Shown piece by piece: positions 41,810 to 54,808 of a DNA stretch of 64,000 nt. A program made the position numbers and the translations under genes. The stretch lies in the NCBI GenBank assembly GCA_019426215.1, contig CM033393.1:14356046-14420045 (forward strand), written 5' to 3'. This stretch comes from Buddleja alternifolia (lineage: Eukaryota > Streptophyta > Magnoliopsida > Lamiales > Scrophulariaceae). The notes beneath the pieces are model-generated. The model made no database searches and was not told the origin of the DNA. It saw nothing but the letters and a program-made list of their open reading frames with translations. The stretch's first letter is position 1; each line of letters starts with the position of its first letter.

Positions 41810-44800
41810 TCAAGCGTTTAAATCAATCATACCTAGTTCACTTCTTAAAGTGAGAAAACGTTGTTCATTGAGTGCTTTGGTGAAAATATCTGCCAGTTGT
41901 TTGTCAGTTCCAATGAAGTGCATGGAGATATCTTTCTTTTGAACGTGGTCACGAAGGAAATGGTATCTAATGTCAATGTGTTTGGTTCTTGAATGAAGAA
42001 CAGGGTTTTGAGTCATGGCTAAAGCGCTTTGGTTATCACAATGAATGGGAGTTGGTCCTAAGATTGTTCCGTAATCTCTAAGTTGTTGCCTCATCCATAG
42101 AACTTGTGCACAACAACTTCCTGCAGCTACATACTCAGCTTCGGCTGTGGAGGTAGCTATGGATTGTTGTTTCTTGCTATGCCATGAAACTAACCTATCA
42201 CCTAAGAATTGACAAGTACCACTAGTGCTTTTACGATCTATTTTGCAACCTGCAAAATCTGCATCTGAGTAACCGATTAGTTCAAAAGGAGAATCCCTGG
42301 GATACCATAAGCCCACATGTTGTGTGCCTTTTAGGTATTTAAGGATTTTCTTGGCAGCAGTCAAGTGTGACTCTTTAGGATCAGCTTGGAATCGTGCACA
42401 CATACATACCGAAAACATAATATCAGGTCTACTGGCAGTGAGATAAAGAAGTGATCCTATGATACCTCTATAATTAGTGATATCAACTTTCTTTCCACTT
42501 TCATCTTTATCTAACTTAAGCGTTTGGCTCATTGGAATTTTTGAATATGATGCATTTTCCATACCAAATTTCTTAATCATATCTCGTGTATATTTAGCTT
42601 GGTTGATAAATATGCCATTAGGGAGTTGTTTAACTTGTAGTCCTAAGAAGAAGGTTAATTCACCCATCATGCTCATTTCAAATTGTTCTTGCATCATTTT
42701 CGAAAATTTCTCACACAGACGCTTATTAGTAGAACCAAATATAATGTCATCAACGTAAATTTGAACTAAGAGAATATCTTCATCATTGGTAATTTTAAAT
42801 AACGTTGTGTCAACGCTGCCTTTTGAAAAACCTTTACCAATAAGAAAGATAGAGAGAGTGTCATACCATGCTCGAGGTGCTTGCTTAAGCCCATAAAGTG
42901 CTTTTTCGAGCTTGTAAACCATACCCTTACCATGATTGTTGATGAATCCTGGAGGTTGCTCCACATACACTTCTTCTTGGAGTTTACCATTCAGGAAGGC
43001 ACTCTTTACGTCCATTTGAAATACTGTAAACTTGTTAAACGCTGCGTACGCTAGAAACATGCGGATTGCTTCAAGACGAGCAACAGGAGCGTAAGTCTCA
43101 TCAAAGTCAATGCCCTCCTCTTGGCAGTATCCTTGAGCTACGAGTCTGGCCTTGTTTCTTACAACAATGCCGTCCTCATCCATCTTGTTTCTATATACCC
43201 ATCTAGTTCCAATAACTCCTTGATGAGTTGGTCTTGGTACTAGCATCCAAACTTTATTTCGCTCAAACTGATTGAGCTCTTCTTGCATAGCTTCAATCCA
43301 ACTTGGATCACTTAACGCTTCATCCACTTTCTTAGGTTCCATTTGAGATAGAAAGCTTGCGAACATAGCCTCATTAAATGTAGCGGCTCTAGTTCTAACT
43401 GGTGCTTCAATATCTCCAATGATTTGCTCAGGTGGATGGTCACGTAACCATAGTCTATCTGTTTGGAAGGGGTTTTGAGAATGAACAGGCGCTTGAGAAT
43501 CATTCGCTTGACCATTCTCCTGCGTTGGCGCTTCAAGTTCATGATTCCTTCTTTGCACTTGATGATCATTCTTTTCATGATCATCCGTGTTTCTTACATG
43601 ATAATTTAGATTGATTTCACGAGTATTCTTAGGAGGAGGCACTGAGATCTCATCATCATCGTCAGTATCTTCATCAATAGTAATTTTGGACGCTTGATGA
43701 CATAGATCTTCAACTCCTACATCATTTATACTTACCTTACTCGGCTCTTGGTTAGCATCATCAAACACAACATGAATAGATTCCTCAACCTTCGATTTGA
43801 TCTTATTGAGAATGCGAAAATTCTTTCCATTTTTGGCGTAGCCTAGAAAGATTCCTTCATCCGCTTTAGGATCAAAAGTCTTTAGGCTTTGGGATCCATT
43901 ATTATGAATAAAACATTTAGAACCAAAGACGTGAAAGTATGAAATATTTGGCTTACGTCCCTTCCACAGTTCATATGGAGTTTTTCCATGCTGTTTGTTG
44001 ATCATGCATCGATTTTGAGTGTAACAAGCAGTGTTGATCGCTTCGGCCCAAAATCTAGGAGCAAGCTTAGATTCAGCTAACATAGTCCTAGCGGCTTCCT
44101 TAAGCGTTCGGTTCCGGCGCTCAGCAACACCATTTTGTTGGGGAGTTCTGGGAGCTGAATACTCATGATGTATTCCATTTTCTGCACAAAACTTCTCAAC
44201 AACCTTGTTAGTAAACTCAGTACCGTGATCGCTTCTTATTCTTGCAACCTTAAGATTTTTCAATGTTTGAAGTTGCCGAATAAGCGCTGTTAACTTGTCA
44301 CATGTTTCATCTTTGGATGAAAGAAATTCCACCCAAGTAAATCTAGAGAAATCGTCTACTACCACTAAAGTATACTTTTTACCGCTTACACTGATTGTTT
44401 GAACAGGTCCAAACAAATCCATGTGAAGTAGTTCAAGTATTCTAGAAGTAGATAGATGAGGTTTTCTCTTGAAAGATGATTTAACTTGTTTACCCATTTG
44501 ACAAGCGTCACAGAGGCGATCCTTATGAAATGGTCCATTTGGCAATCCCTCTACAAGATTTTGACTTATAAGCTGAGAGATTGTCTTAAAGTTGAGGTGA
44601 TTCATTTTTCTATGCCATAACCAACCCATTTTAGATTCATTTTTAGCAACAAAGCATGTTGGGTTGTTATCAAGTGTTGAACCCCAATCTACCAAATATA
44701 CATTGTTATTCCTTTTTCCTTTTAGTTTAGTAGATTTAGTCTTAGCGTCGTTTATATAGCAATAGTCACTTGAGAATATGACTTCAAAGCCTTTATCGCA

Positions 44801-45049
44801 GAATTGACTTATGCTTAATAAATTGTGCTTTAGACCCTCAACAAAATAAACATCACTTATCATGATGTTCCCCCTATGCACAGTACCTATACCTTTGGTT
44901 TTACCTTTGGAGTTATCACCAAATACAACCTGAGGACCATTGGCAGCTTGATAGTTGATCAGAAGATCTTTGGAACCTGTCATGTGCCTTGACGATCCAC
45001 TATCAAAATACCAAACAGATGTATTGACTTTAGCTCTAGGTACCTGCAA
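41810..45049 (-). CDS. pol: Sirevirus-2 Pol: protease, integrase, RT, RNase H
   Basis: Pol is intact and collinear with Sirevirus-1 Pol, with about nine of ten residues identical by eye. It has DSGSS protease, CDACQMGK zinc region, HMDLFGP / RSDHGTEF / NGVAERRNR integrase triad, [10 protein letters not shown] and SDADFAG RNase H. The open frame begins with TTG, not ATG, directly after an in-frame TGA. It is offset from gag in the other direction compared with Sirevirus-1. A dedicated start codon is therefore lacking and expression must depend on the gag junction. Confidence 0.95.
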   Translation of the reverse strand: MQVPRAKVNTSVWYFDSGSSRHMTGSKDLLINYQAANGPQVVFGDNSKGKTKGIGTVHRGNIMISDVYFVEGLKHNLLSISQFCDKGFEVIFSSDYCYINDAKTKSTKLKGKRNNNVYLVDWGSTLDNNPTCFVAKNESKMGWLWHRKMNHLNFKTISQLISQNLVEGLPNGPFHKDRLCDACQMGKQVKSSFKRKPHLSTSRILELLHMDLFGPVQTISVSGKKYTLVVVDDFSRFTWVEFLSSKDETCDKLTALIRQLQTLKNLKVARIRSDHGTEFTNKVVEKFCAENGIHHEYSAPRTPQQNGVAERRNRTLKEAARTMLAESKLAPRFWAEAINTACYTQNRCMINKQHGKTPYELWKGRKPNISYFHVFGSKCFIHNNGSQSLKTFDPKADEGIFLGYAKNGKNFRILNKIKSKVEESIHVVFDDANQEPSKVSINDVGVEDLCHQASKITIDEDTDDDDEISVPPPKNTREINLNYHVRNTDDHEKNDHQVQRRNHELEAPTQENGQANDSQAPVHSQNPFQTDRLWLRDHPPEQIIGDIEAPVRTRAATFNEAMFASFLSQMEPKKVDEALSDPSWIEAMQEELNQFERNKVWMLVPRPTHQGVIGTRWVYRNKMDEDGIVVRNKARLVAQGYCQEEGIDFDETYAPVARLEAIRMFLAYAAFNKFTVFQMDVKSAFLNGKLQEEVYVEQPPGFINNHGKGMVYKLEKALYGLKQAPRAWYDTLSIFLIGKGFSKGSVDTTLFKITNDEDILLVQIYVDDIIFGSTNKRLCEKFSKMMQEQFEMSMMGELTFFLGLQVKQLPNGIFINQAKYTRDMIKKFGMENASYSKIPMSQTLKLDKDESGKKVDITNYRGIIGSLLYLTASRPDIMFSVCMCARFQADPKESHLTAAKKILKYLKGTQHVGLWYPRDSPFELIGYSDADFAGCKIDRKSTSGTCQFLGDRLVSWHSKKQQSIATSTAEAEYVAAGSCCAQVLWMRQQLRDYGTILGPTPIHCDNQSALAMTQNPVLHSRTKHIDIRYHFLRDHVQKKDISMHFIGTDKQLADIFTKALNEQRFLTLRSELGMIDLNA

Positions 45050-45081
45050 TCAAAAGGGAAGTTCTATTTCTGTTTAGGTAC
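45044..45081 (-). other. 38 nt repeat-flanked spacer at the Sirevirus-2 gag-pol junction
   Basis: GTACCTA begins at 45081 and again at 45043 (minus strand). Between them lie the gag stop, a pyrimidine-rich CTTCCCTTTTGATTGCAG and a pol-frame TGA. The layout matches Sirevirus-1, but the length differs by one, so the frame relation differs while the joined protein would be the same. Confidence 0.6.
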
Positions 45082-47265
45082 CCATTGTTGCTTGGGTCCT
45101 TCAACATTAGTATCCTTGTTAGTGTTAATTAGAACTTTAGGAACCCAAATTTGCCTTGTCTTCATAGTAGGAATATTGGCCTTTTTGGGTTTCACCTTGT
45201 GCTGTGTGTAATTTTTGGATGTATAATAATATCCACGATTATAATAATAGTCATAATCATAATTATCATAGTATCGATAATATGATCTTGACTGTTTTGG
45301 ATATCGACGCTGGTATTTCCTTGGCTCTGGCTTGAGTTGCACGTTTGGTGCTAGACGTTTAGCGCTTGATTCACAGTGACTAGATTTATCCTTAGCTTTT
45401 TGAGCGTTTGGATGAGTCTGTCTTTGTGAATCATTTGCTTTAGCCTTACCCTTGTCTGAGTTAGTTTTGACTTTCTCATTTGGCCTCTTACCATTGTCCC
45501 TTGGTTCATTTTGAGTTTGACCTTGTGAACTTTTCTTAACAAAGAAAACACCCTTTCCTTTGTTGTTTGCAGTAACATTAGGTTTGTTTGGTTGTTTACC
45601 GAATTCATTGCATCCTAAACCGGTCTTTTCTCCAAACAACCTTGTTATTTCAGTCACATTGTCGAGCTTTCTGGATGCTTTGGACAACGATGAGATGAGT
45701 TGTTCTGACTTGGCAAGTCTAGCCATCAGATCAGCTTCTCTCTTGACTATTATATCAATATCACCTCTCAATTGAATAACTTCACTCTCAAGCGATTTGT
45801 TTTTCTCAATGCACTGTTGCTGAATTTGCAACTCTGCTCTGAGCGTTACTTTATCGTTTTTGAGTGATGAAATAATAGCGAGATCATTTTGATATATTTT
45901 GGCAGCTTCTTGACATTCATTGTAATATTCTTTGACTTTGTCAAGTAATTCATCATAAGAAAGAGGAATTGATAATTCATTGATTACCTCAGGGGACGCT
46001 TCATCATCTCTGGCCATGAGACATATGAGCGCTGAGTCATCTATCGGCTCATCATCATCACTACTTTCGTCTGATGATTCTAAATCTTCAGGTGCTGATG
46101 CTGGTTCTGATTCCGCAAGCAAACCTTGTTGTCGAAGGTTGCTCCTGAATTGGTTTCTATCCAAGTAATCCTGCCTTGAGGGCTTGGATACATTTGGATA
46201 GGGACAATTTACCTGGTAGTGCCCCGGTTTCCTGCAATTATAACAAAGATTGGTTTTCATTTTTTGTTCACTTGTTAGCCTTGCAGTGTGTGGTTTAGAA
46301 ACCACTGGAGCTGGAAGATTTTGAGTAGACGCTTGATATTGAGTAGGCGCTTGAGGTAAAGGAACAGAATATTGAGGCGCTTGAAACTGTTGTTGTATGG
46401 GAGAAGGCGCTTGATATGAACTTTGTCCTTGATTATTAGGACCTTTTCCTTTCTTTTCATATCTCAAGAACTTCCTGAATCTATTCAGCAAAGCCAACTC
46501 TTCTTCCTCATTAATGTCCGAATTCTTTCCTTTGTTACCCGATTTGCCTTTGATTGATGCAATGAGAGCTCCAGATTCAATCACTGGATTACTCACAATG
46601 TCACTAGCAGAGTTCAACTCGAACTCAAAAGCTTTTATCTCTGAAAAGGCGTCTTCTGGAGTTAGGAGATCCAGCATGTTTGATTCTCTCATAGCTGTTG
46701 TCTTCATCAAGAATTTACTTGGTAGACTTCTAAAGATCTTAACCACCATTTCTCAATTCTGTAAGTCCATTCCCAATGACGTAAGTTCTGTGACAAGAGC
46801 TGTGAATCTTATATCCAATTGCTCTAGTGTTTCATTGGGTAGCATCTTAAATCCGTTAAACTTTTCCTTAGCAATGGAAAGTTTGTTTTCTTTGATTTGA
46901 GCTGAACCACCACAGATTGTAGCCAGCTTATCCCATATTTCTTTAGTCGTTTTGCAAGATTTGATTTTATTGAATAAGTTATCATTATCACCAATAGCCG
47001 TATACAGAGCGTTGCGACCAACATTGTCCAAGTTAGCTCTTCGACGCTCATCTGGAGACCATTCTTGTTTTGGTTTTTCAACGTAACCATCAGGGGTTTC
47101 TTCTGTGGCTCCAGGCGCTCTTGTGATAACTTTGTATATTTTGATTGGCCCATCTGAAATAATATCGCACATGTCATCATCGCATGAACATAAATACGTA
47201 AATGCTTTGACTTTCCATGTGTCAAAATTTGATTCTGTCAATTTGGGAACTTTAGCAAATGCCAT
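45064..47265 (-). pseudogene. gag: Sirevirus-2 Gag with one premature stop
   Basis: The frame from ATG 47265 (MAFAKVPKLTESNFD) is collinear with Sirevirus-1 Gag. It is interrupted by TGA at 46753-46755 between DLQN and EMVVKIFRSLPSK, where Sirevirus-1 has a lysine codon. After the stop the frame is open to 45064 with the CCHC knuckle (CYNCRKPGHYQVNC), an acidic segment, a coiled coil and a shorter Tyr/Asp tract. The single stop in so young a copy means that it either arose after insertion or was complemented by another copy. Confidence 0.92.
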
Positions 47266-47357
47266 ATCTAAGCTTTAAAAAAAAAACTAGATTTTGAAAG
47301 AAAAAGATCTAAACAAGCAGTTATGCTTGGAAATTTTTTAAAAATTTCAAAATTAAC

Positions 47358-47370
47358 CGCTCTGATACCA
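47358..47370 (-). promoter_or_regulatory. Primer binding site of Sirevirus-2 (initiator tRNA-Met)
   Basis: On the minus strand this reads TGGTATCAGAGCG, two bases after the LTR. As in Sirevirus-1 its first bases pair with the LTR end (arms at 47368-47374 and 47382-47388). Confidence 0.92.
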
Positions 47371-47372
47371 CT

Positions 47373-48916
47373 TGTTGGTCCCAAGTGGCATACGAAAGGG
47401 TCTAGAAGGGGGGGTTGAATAGACCCTTTAAGTCTTTTTCGACTTAAAAAAGGATTTCGTATTAAACGTATTTGGACGCTTGAAATGATAGGCGCTTGAA
47501 GAGTGTGACGCTTCACCTTAGCGTTCACATAAGATATTTGAGACTTTGTGAAGCGTCTAATGAAGACTGTTTTATAAAGTTAACTTAGACTTCAGGAATT
47601 GAATACTTTGACCTTGTAGGTTAAGCGTTCAGTTCTTTTAATCAGGGTTAGCACAGCGGAATGATTTTGGAGTCTTCTCTTTGAAAGTTTTAGCGTCTCA
47701 AGATGTTTCTTAGGTGCTTAGCTTTTGATTGTGTTTTACTTATGCAGTGATATGATAGATGAATGAAATGACTGAAAAGTAAATAACACAATATTTGTAA
47801 GGTTCGTTGGGTGGTGTAATCCCAACTACGTCCTTCTTCTCCTTTGCACTTGGAGGCAATCCACTAAAATGATTCTCAAAGAATCACACAGAATCTTCTA
47901 CAAATTAGGGAGAGATGGATGTCGATGACTTGAGCTCCTTGATCACACAGATTTCTGCTTCAAATCACTTCAACCCTCTTGCTTCTTTCACCCAGAAATG
48001 ATGCAAGTATCCAACTTCGACTTCACACAGATCGCGAGGCTTGGATGGGATTTTCTAAAAGGTTTGTTTGATTTTGATGAAGTTCAAACAACTTGGTAAT
48101 ATCTCAGTAGGAATCTGGTTTCTGCAAAAAGAATGTTTGAGATATTTGTTGACTGTCTCAGGAATATAAGAAAAGCAATTTGGATGTTTCTTGAAGTTTC
48201 TGGCTTTTCTGAGAGTTTAAGGGATGAGATTTTAATGCAACAGCAATTTGGCTTTGATAAAATTGTTGCTTGTCTTTTTGTTTGTTGTTGAAGTCCTATT
48301 TATAGGTATTCTTGGAGAAAGTGTCCGTTTGACACATGCACTGGCGCGTGTCTCTCACTTTCGCGAGTGAACAGCTTTTGTCCTTTTTCCTGAAAATCTG
48401 CTGCACGAAAGTTGGTGCTGCAGTCTGAGATAGTTGACAGTCAAATAGGGTGGCTTCTCCGTACGTCTGACATTGCTTATCATATTAAATGCTCTTATCA
48501 ACATTTAATGCATTTGAAATTAATACCCGTTGGTATTTAATGCTTTGAGAATATTTGCATTAAACTCCTTCTGGACTTAGAAGTAAATTCCGGTGAAATC
48601 ACTTCTGTCCCATAAGGTAACGCTTGATATAGCTGGCCAAAGTGGACGCTTGGAGACTGTATCTATCTTCTGAGATCAGGCGCTTGAGTCTTCGAACTTT
48701 ACCACTGATAAACTCACTCAGAAATCATCAGACGCTCAGCCTAAGACTATTTTGCCTAACACTCTAAAGTAAGATAACAAAGCCTAATAAATCTATTACA
48801 AGTCTACCGCTTCAAAGCCTATACAAGTTTTCTACAAAAAATAAACTTACAACTTTTTGGGGTCTAACAAAAACTTAATTGTCATCATCAAAACTTCTAA
48901 CATGAAATTCCTAACA
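47373..48916 (-). repeat. 5' LTR of Sirevirus-2
   Basis: It is 1544 bp and nearly identical to 35069-36612. TATAAATA is on the minus strand at 48297-48304. It is followed by the ATAGA target copy. Confidence 0.96.
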
Positions 48917-51070
48917 ATAGAGTAGCCAAGTGAAGGAGCCGAACACTGTTGGAGATGGGTCGTTCCATGCTTTGTTACATTGATTTGCCCATTTCGTTGT
49001 GGGGACATGCGCTCCTTACTGCTACATATATATTGAACAGATGTCCCTCCAAATCCATTCCTAAAACTCTGCATGAGATGTGGAATAATAGAAACCCTAG
49101 TCTTAATCACGTTAAGATTTGAGGATGTCCTGCTTATGTCAAGAAGACTAAAGTGGGGAAATTGGAGACAAGATCCCTCATGGGACATTTCACTGGTTAT
49201 CCTGAAGATTCCATGGGATTCTTCTTTTACCTACATGATGATCAGAGAATCATTGTGGCTCTACAAACCCACTTCCTTGAAGATGAATTCATCCTGGAAG
49301 GGGGCAAAGTTAGAAAGATTGTTCAAGAAATACAAAATGAAACTCCCTCTGAGACATCTGTCCAAGAACCAAGGCCTGACCCAAGAGTAGCACAACCACC
49401 ACGTAGATCTGGTAGAATACCACATGAACCTGAGAGGTATGGGTATCTTCTACAAGGGGGGCCAGAGCTTCACACTGTATTACACGAAGGTCATGAAGAT
49501 GATCCTTGTACCTATGATCAAGTGATGGTCGATGTCGACGCTTCAAGATGGCGAGAAGCAATGGAAACAGAGATGGACTCTATGAAACCGAACCAAGTCT
49601 GGATTTTGGTAGATCGTCCTGAAGGTATCAAACCTATAGGATGTAAGTGGATCTACAAAAGAAAGATAGGTAGCGATGGCAAGGTTGATACCTTTAAAGC
49701 CAGGCTCGTAGCAAAAGGCTATACTCAAAGAGAAGAAATTGACTATCAAGAAACTTTTCGCCCGTGGCCATGATAAACTCCATCTGAATACTGTTATCCA
49801 TAGCTACATACTTAGATTATGAGATATAGCAGATGGACGTCAAAACGGATTTCTAAATGGATTCCTTTAAAGACGACATCTATATGGAACAACCAAAATG
49901 TTTTGTATCCGAGATCGATATCCATAAAGTATGTAAACTTGAGAGGTCCGTATACGGTCTCGAGCAAGCATCTAGAAGCTTGAATCTTCATTTTGATGAA
50001 GTAGTAAAGGGATATGGCTTCATCAAGAATGATGATGAACCCTGTGTCTACAAGAAGACTAGTGGGAGCAAGATCTCATTCTTAGTACTACATGTGGATG
50101 ACATTCTACTTATAGGAAATGACGTGGGAATGCTCACCACTTTCAAGAAATGGCTTTCGAGTGCGTTTTCCATGAAAGACTTGGGAGAAGCGACATACAT
50201 TCTAGGAATTTGTATCTATAGAGATAGAACGAATAGAATGATAGGTCTCTCCTAAGCCCTTTACTTAGAAAAGGTCCTAAAGAGATTTAGGATGGACAAT
50301 TCTAAGAACAGGTTTCTTCCCATGAGGCATGGAGTACACTTATACAAATCTATGTGTCCTCAAAGTGAGAAAGATAGAAAGGAGATGAGCAATGTACCCT
50401 ACGCTTCTGCAGTTGGTAGCCTGATGTATACAATGTTATGTACAAGACCTGACATTGCCTATGTTGTAAGCGTGGTGAGTCAATTTCAGTCAAACTTGGG
50501 AAATGAACATTGGACAGCTGTGAAGAATATCTTGAAGTATCTAAAAAAAACTATGGATATGATTCTCATCTATGGAAGTGGAGACCTAAAGATAGAAGGT
50601 TACACTGACTAAGACCTTTAGTCTGACGTTGATGACCGAAACGGTTTGTTTTCACTCTTAATGGTGTGGCGGCGTCTGGGAAAAGTTCCAAGCAAAGCAC
50701 AACCGCTGATTCCATCACTGAAGTAGAATATGTGGCAGCCTCAGAGGCAACCTAAGAAGATGTTTGGATGAGAAAGTTTCTTGGAGAACTTGAAGGGGTT
50801 CCTAGAGCAAAGCTCCCATTGCCACTTTATTGTGGTAACAATGGAGCAATAGCGCAAGCCAAGGAACCAAGGTCTCATAACAAGTCTAAACACATTGAGA
50901 GAAAATTTCACATCATTAGAGATTTTGTTGGCAGAGAAGAGATAGCAGTGCAGAAAATAGCCTCAGCTGACAACGTAGCTGACCCGTTCACAAAACCACT
51001 ATCTCAGGCTGTTCAGGACCGACACCTGGAAAGGATGGGTATAAGATACCACAATGAGTGGCATTGAGTG
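48917..51070 (+). pseudogene. pol: Angela-B pol: integrase C-terminal part, RT and RNase H, degenerate
   Basis: The gene resumes after Sirevirus-2 in the integrase glutamate region (RVAK, stop, RSRTLLEM). The connection domain follows at 49153-49480 and the RT palm from 49540 (RWREAMETEMDS, ARLVAKGYTQ). A gap with stops lies near 49770-49860, then DDIYMEQPK and LHVDDILLIG with the VDD catalytic core. RNase H follows with several stops and frameshifts (50610-50760), and the terminal HIERKFHIIRDFV / ADPFTKPL segment is at 50768-51067. The domain order is normal, but many lesions make it inactive. The wording of the motifs is that of the Angela lineage. Confidence 0.9.
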
Positions 51071-51082
51071 CAAGTGGGAGAT
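51071..51082 (+). promoter_or_regulatory. Polypurine tract of Angela-B
   Basis: CAAGTGGGAGAT directly precedes TGTTAGGATTATG, the LTR start. Confidence 0.8.
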
Positions 51083-52581
51083 TGTTAGGATTATGCTCTC
51101 AGATGTCATAGAGGATACAATGATAAGGCATCTTTCTTGTAATAAACTTATTTGATATTTATAATAAAAGGCATTATTTAGTTTTCACTTAAATCTTATC
51201 TGCATCTATAAGTAGAGTAAAACGTTTTGTCCATGTTTTTAGTGCAATCCCTCTACTTCCTATGGGATAGGAAGATTGGCATTAGAAAGATTGATCTTGA
51301 TTACTTAAACTCGTTCGCAAGTAATATGAAGTCCTTAATGGACAAATAAAGACTTACACTTGTAGAATCTTAGCTCTGACATGGGAGTGCCAGTCGAGAA
51401 CCATGTATTGGTGGGAGCTTCAGATTGTAGGCACATCAGTGGAACTGATATGCTCGAACACGACTCACGTCGGTTCTATCACATGGGGTTTCACTTTGTG
51501 CGAGGCACTAAATCGATCTCGTATTATTATAATTAAATAAATATGGTCAAGTCCATTGAGTTTGACATAACTATGACTCTCACTTGACTGGGGTACGTGA
51601 ACGAAAGGTTTATACTTATACAGTATTTACGATTGGAAGGTTGTGGAATGATCCAATCATTCGATTTCGTTTGGGCTACGTAGTGGGCCACGTGACTAGG
51701 TAGGTGTTACTCACTTCCTTTGATTTTTTCTCATTGCCAAACGAAACGAACCTAAAGAGTCGCGCTAAATGATTGATAAAGAAAAATGAAAAAGGAGTTG
51801 ATATTTTTCTTCTAGGAGTTTTCAATTTATTGGATGAATTAAATAATTAATTATTCATTAGATGAAATAATTAATTATAAAGATGAGATTATTATTAATT
51901 AATTTCCTATGGAAATAAATTAATGAATTAATTTACCTAATTAATTTGGTTATTTAATTAATTAATTTATTTATTTACTGTATATAGTAAATTATTATTT
52001 AAATATAAAATTAATTAAAACAAAAAAAGCCCCGAGCACATGATGAGCGTCCATGAGGACACCTACTGAGGCTAGTTGGGCGTCCATAAGGATGCCCAAC
52101 AACAAAAGACTCTTTTATTTGTCTTGGTCAATAAGTCAAGAGGATATAAAAGGATTCTTTGACCTAAAACAAGAAACACACAATCATAACTCTCCTAGAA
52201 AGAAATGAAGAAAATCTCCTCCCTCTCTCTATACTTCTAGTCGTCGCCCCTTAGAGAAAAAAATTGGGATTTTTTTGTCAATCAATTCGTGCGTGATAAT
52301 TTAGAGACGAAGTGTTTTCGTTGTTCGGATCAAATTCAAGAAAACTCATGAATTTAGGAATTGAAGATTACACGAGGATTGAAGAAATCGAGACTTCATC
52401 AATTCAAAATTTAGAGGAGAAATCGGATTCTCCTACCAGTTCGCTTCAACGGGTAAGTAGTTATTCGTTATGCGAATTCATAGATTTGAATATGCAATCG
52501 ATGGACTTTCACTTTGGGTTTTTAAATTAAATTTTTGAAACCTTCCACTGCGTTTAATTCGATTTTTCGCGAAACCTAACA
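51083..52581 (+). repeat. 3' LTR of Angela-B
   Basis: The 1499 bp LTR runs from TGTTAGGATTATG to CGAAACCTAACA. The TATA box is TATAAAAG at 52145-52152. A very AT-rich tract spans 51830-52020. It is homologous to the Angela-A LTR in reverse. The right flank (AGAAATTCC) is Sirevirus-3 sequence. Confidence 0.92.
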
Positions 52582-52875
52582 AGAAATTCCACCCAAGTAA
52601 ATCGAGAGAAATCATCTAGTATCACAAAAGAATAATTTTTACCACTCACACTGATCGTTTAAATGGGTCCAAATAGATCAATGTGAAGTAGTTCAAGTAT
52701 CCGAGAAGTAGATAGAGAAGGCTTTCTCTTGTTAACTTGTTTGCCCATTTGACAAGCGTCACAAAGGCGATCCTTCTAAAAAGTCCTTTTGGTAATACTC
52801 TACAAGAATTAGCGTTACAAGCTGAGAGATTGTTTTAAAGTTGAGGTGATTCATTTTTCTATGCCATAACAAACC
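52582..52875 (-). pseudogene. pol: Sirevirus-3 pol fragment (integrase region)
   Basis: Read on the minus strand this matches Sirevirus-2 at about 44322-44630: pre-integrase zinc region, [12 protein letters not shown] segment and HIDLFGP, with indels and a stop (CAA to TAA type) in the core. It is the oldest layer visible here. It is cut on the left by Angela-B and on the right by Athila-3, and continues at 63848. Confidence 0.85.
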
Positions 52876-54793
52876 TGACACGCTAAAAGCTAACGTGCTA
52901 TTGTAGCAAGTGCACTAGTCGTGTGTAATAATAAGTGTGGACGAAAAGTCCGGGTTGTCGAACCACGGAGACTTGAATTCTAGTTTAAAATTTGTAATGA
53001 AGTGAATAAACAAAGTAAGAATAAATTCAAATAAAATTTGTAAAGAACAAGAACAAAGATGAGCAAGTGATTTAAAACCAATTATAAAGGGAGACTAAGG
53101 CACATGCTAGGTTCAAATTGATCAAATATACTTATAAAGGTTCTTGTTGAAGGATTACACTTATATTGTTATGGTGAGAGCTCCGAGGGTAGAGAATAAC
53201 CGATGTCTCGCGTATAAACTCCTATGCTTAGATCGTGATTTCCCAAATATTCCTATCCGGAAATCTAACCACTAAACATGCATTAACGTACTAGAGTTCA
53301 CTCGATTAGAATCGAACAATTTCACCCGGGAATCTTTACCTATGTCTAGGGCAATTCCTCATTAGTTGCGGGTCATGATGTGAATCTCTTGCACCCTAAG
53401 TTAATTTTCTCCTGAAATATCAACCTAGGCATAAGATTCTAACATATAGTGATCAAGTATATGCAAGATAGGTAAAAACACAAATTCACATCACATAACA
53501 ATATAAGTATAACCTCTACAATCATCTATTATAAGCATATATCACAATTTGACCTTACATGGCCTTAGTCTTATAAATTTAGTTCATGATAGTTATTATG
53601 AAAAACAATAATGAATAAATACACATGTTTATAGACATGAATGAAATGAAAAGGCTATAAAAACTCCCTCTAATGTGATAGATGATGGCCCCTTGATTGG
53701 AACTTCAATTCCTAGCTTTCTCCTCTTAGAATGATGAAGAATGGTGATGAATGAAGCTTGAGGACCTGTTCCTCCTCCTCCTCTCCTCCAAGAATCTGAA
53801 ATTGATAGTGAATGATGAAGAGTATGGGTTCCCCCTCCTTTAATAGCCAAAAATTCCACTAAAGTATGCATTAAGAATTCCCATTAAAGTTCCCCAATGA
53901 GAATTCCACCTAAGGTGATGCTTAAAGTTTGGCTTTTAAGATTCCAACCAGCTAAAAAATGTTGAACTTTCGGCCATTAAGAATTCCACCAAGCATAACC
54001 ATGTGAAAACTTCAACAAAACACATGCATGCTGCCATTTTCTTGCTTTCCAGCGCAGTCTTAGTATGTTCCTCATAAACTTCTCCACAGAGCTCCAAATT
54101 GGATGATACAAGTCCCCATGTTCAGATAACACACAGATCTACAACTTTGCAGAAGGACATTTTGTCCAATTCGGTCTCTAAGTATACCTAAATTACGTTT
54201 CAACATGGAGGTTGTTTCTGATTTGGCGCCCATAAAGTAAATCTACCAAGAAACACACTTATGACAACCCCTCAACACATGTGCTGAATTATGGCCAAAA
54301 GTGATTCTTACCCATCATATAATGCTGGAATTTAGGCTGAAAAAGGAGTAACATTCGGACTATCCATGCCTAGGCATGACTAGGAGGGCGCTGGGGCGTA
54401 TCCTGACACATGTACTTCTCTGTTCGGCGCAGCAATCGTATTTCCTTCACAATTATCTCTATAGACCTCCGATTTGGATGTTTCAAGTTCCCATTTGAAG
54501 CTAAGACATACATCTAAAATTTTGTAGAAGGAAACTTTGTCTAAGTCGGTCTCGAAATATACGGAATTATCGCTCGAATGTGGTAGGAGATGCATAAACC
54601 GCCTAGGTGTTGAAAAACATGCTTGAACTTGTTTTGTACATCGTTTTTCTTCCCTTTTCTTCATGTATTCTCATTTATTACCTGTATTCACTTAACACAC
54701 CTATTAAATGCAAATGTGACATGATTTAAGCAATAAGTGAATCCAAATCATAAGAATTACGGTCTTAAAAACACGTAAAAACACCTCTTATCA
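52876..54793 (-). repeat. 3' LTR of Athila-3
   Basis: The 1918 bp are bounded by TGATAAGAGG and AGCGTGTCA in sense orientation. It differs from the 5' LTR at about 18 sites by eye, and it retains about 43 bp near 54405-54450 that the 5' copy lost. It has only a remnant of the palindrome motif (CATGCCTAGGCATG near 54366). Confidence 0.93.
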
Positions 54794-54808
54794 ACACCTC
54801 CAAACTTA
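54794..54808 (-). promoter_or_regulatory. Polypurine tract of Athila-3 (divergent)
   Basis: On the minus strand this reads AAGTTTGGAGGTGTT directly before the LTR. The G-run of the other copies is interrupted. Confidence 0.7.

Larger units (their letters stand above)
35069..48916 (-). mobile_element. Sirevirus-2: full-length young Ty1/copia Sirevirus-type element
   Basis: The 13,848 bp element on the minus strand has two 1544 bp LTRs differing at about six sites by eye. It has a perfect ATAGA duplication (35064-35068 and 48917-48921) inside Angela-B integrase. The order is LTR, tRNA-Met primer site, gag, pol, third gene, PPT, LTR. Gag has one premature stop. This is probably the youngest insertion in the window. 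Confidence 0.96.
27378..52581 (+). mobile_element. Angela-B: Ty1/copia Angela-type element, 3' part, itself hit by three insertions
   Basis: Pieces at 27378-27445, 34575-35068 and 48917-52581 read in order as pol from before integrase to RNase H, followed by a polypurine tract and 3' LTR. The gaps are Athila-2 and Sirevirus-2, and its left part was separated by Angela-A. Pol is heavily decayed. Its right flank is Sirevirus-3 sequence. Confidence 0.88.

Noticed and set aside
53629..53871. Open frame of 80 codons on the minus strand, repeated at 62725-62967, and a similar pair at 54380-54664 and 63476-63718
   Set aside because: These are duplicated by the Athila-3 LTRs, have no domain, and are disrupted by the 43 bp LTR indel in the second pair.
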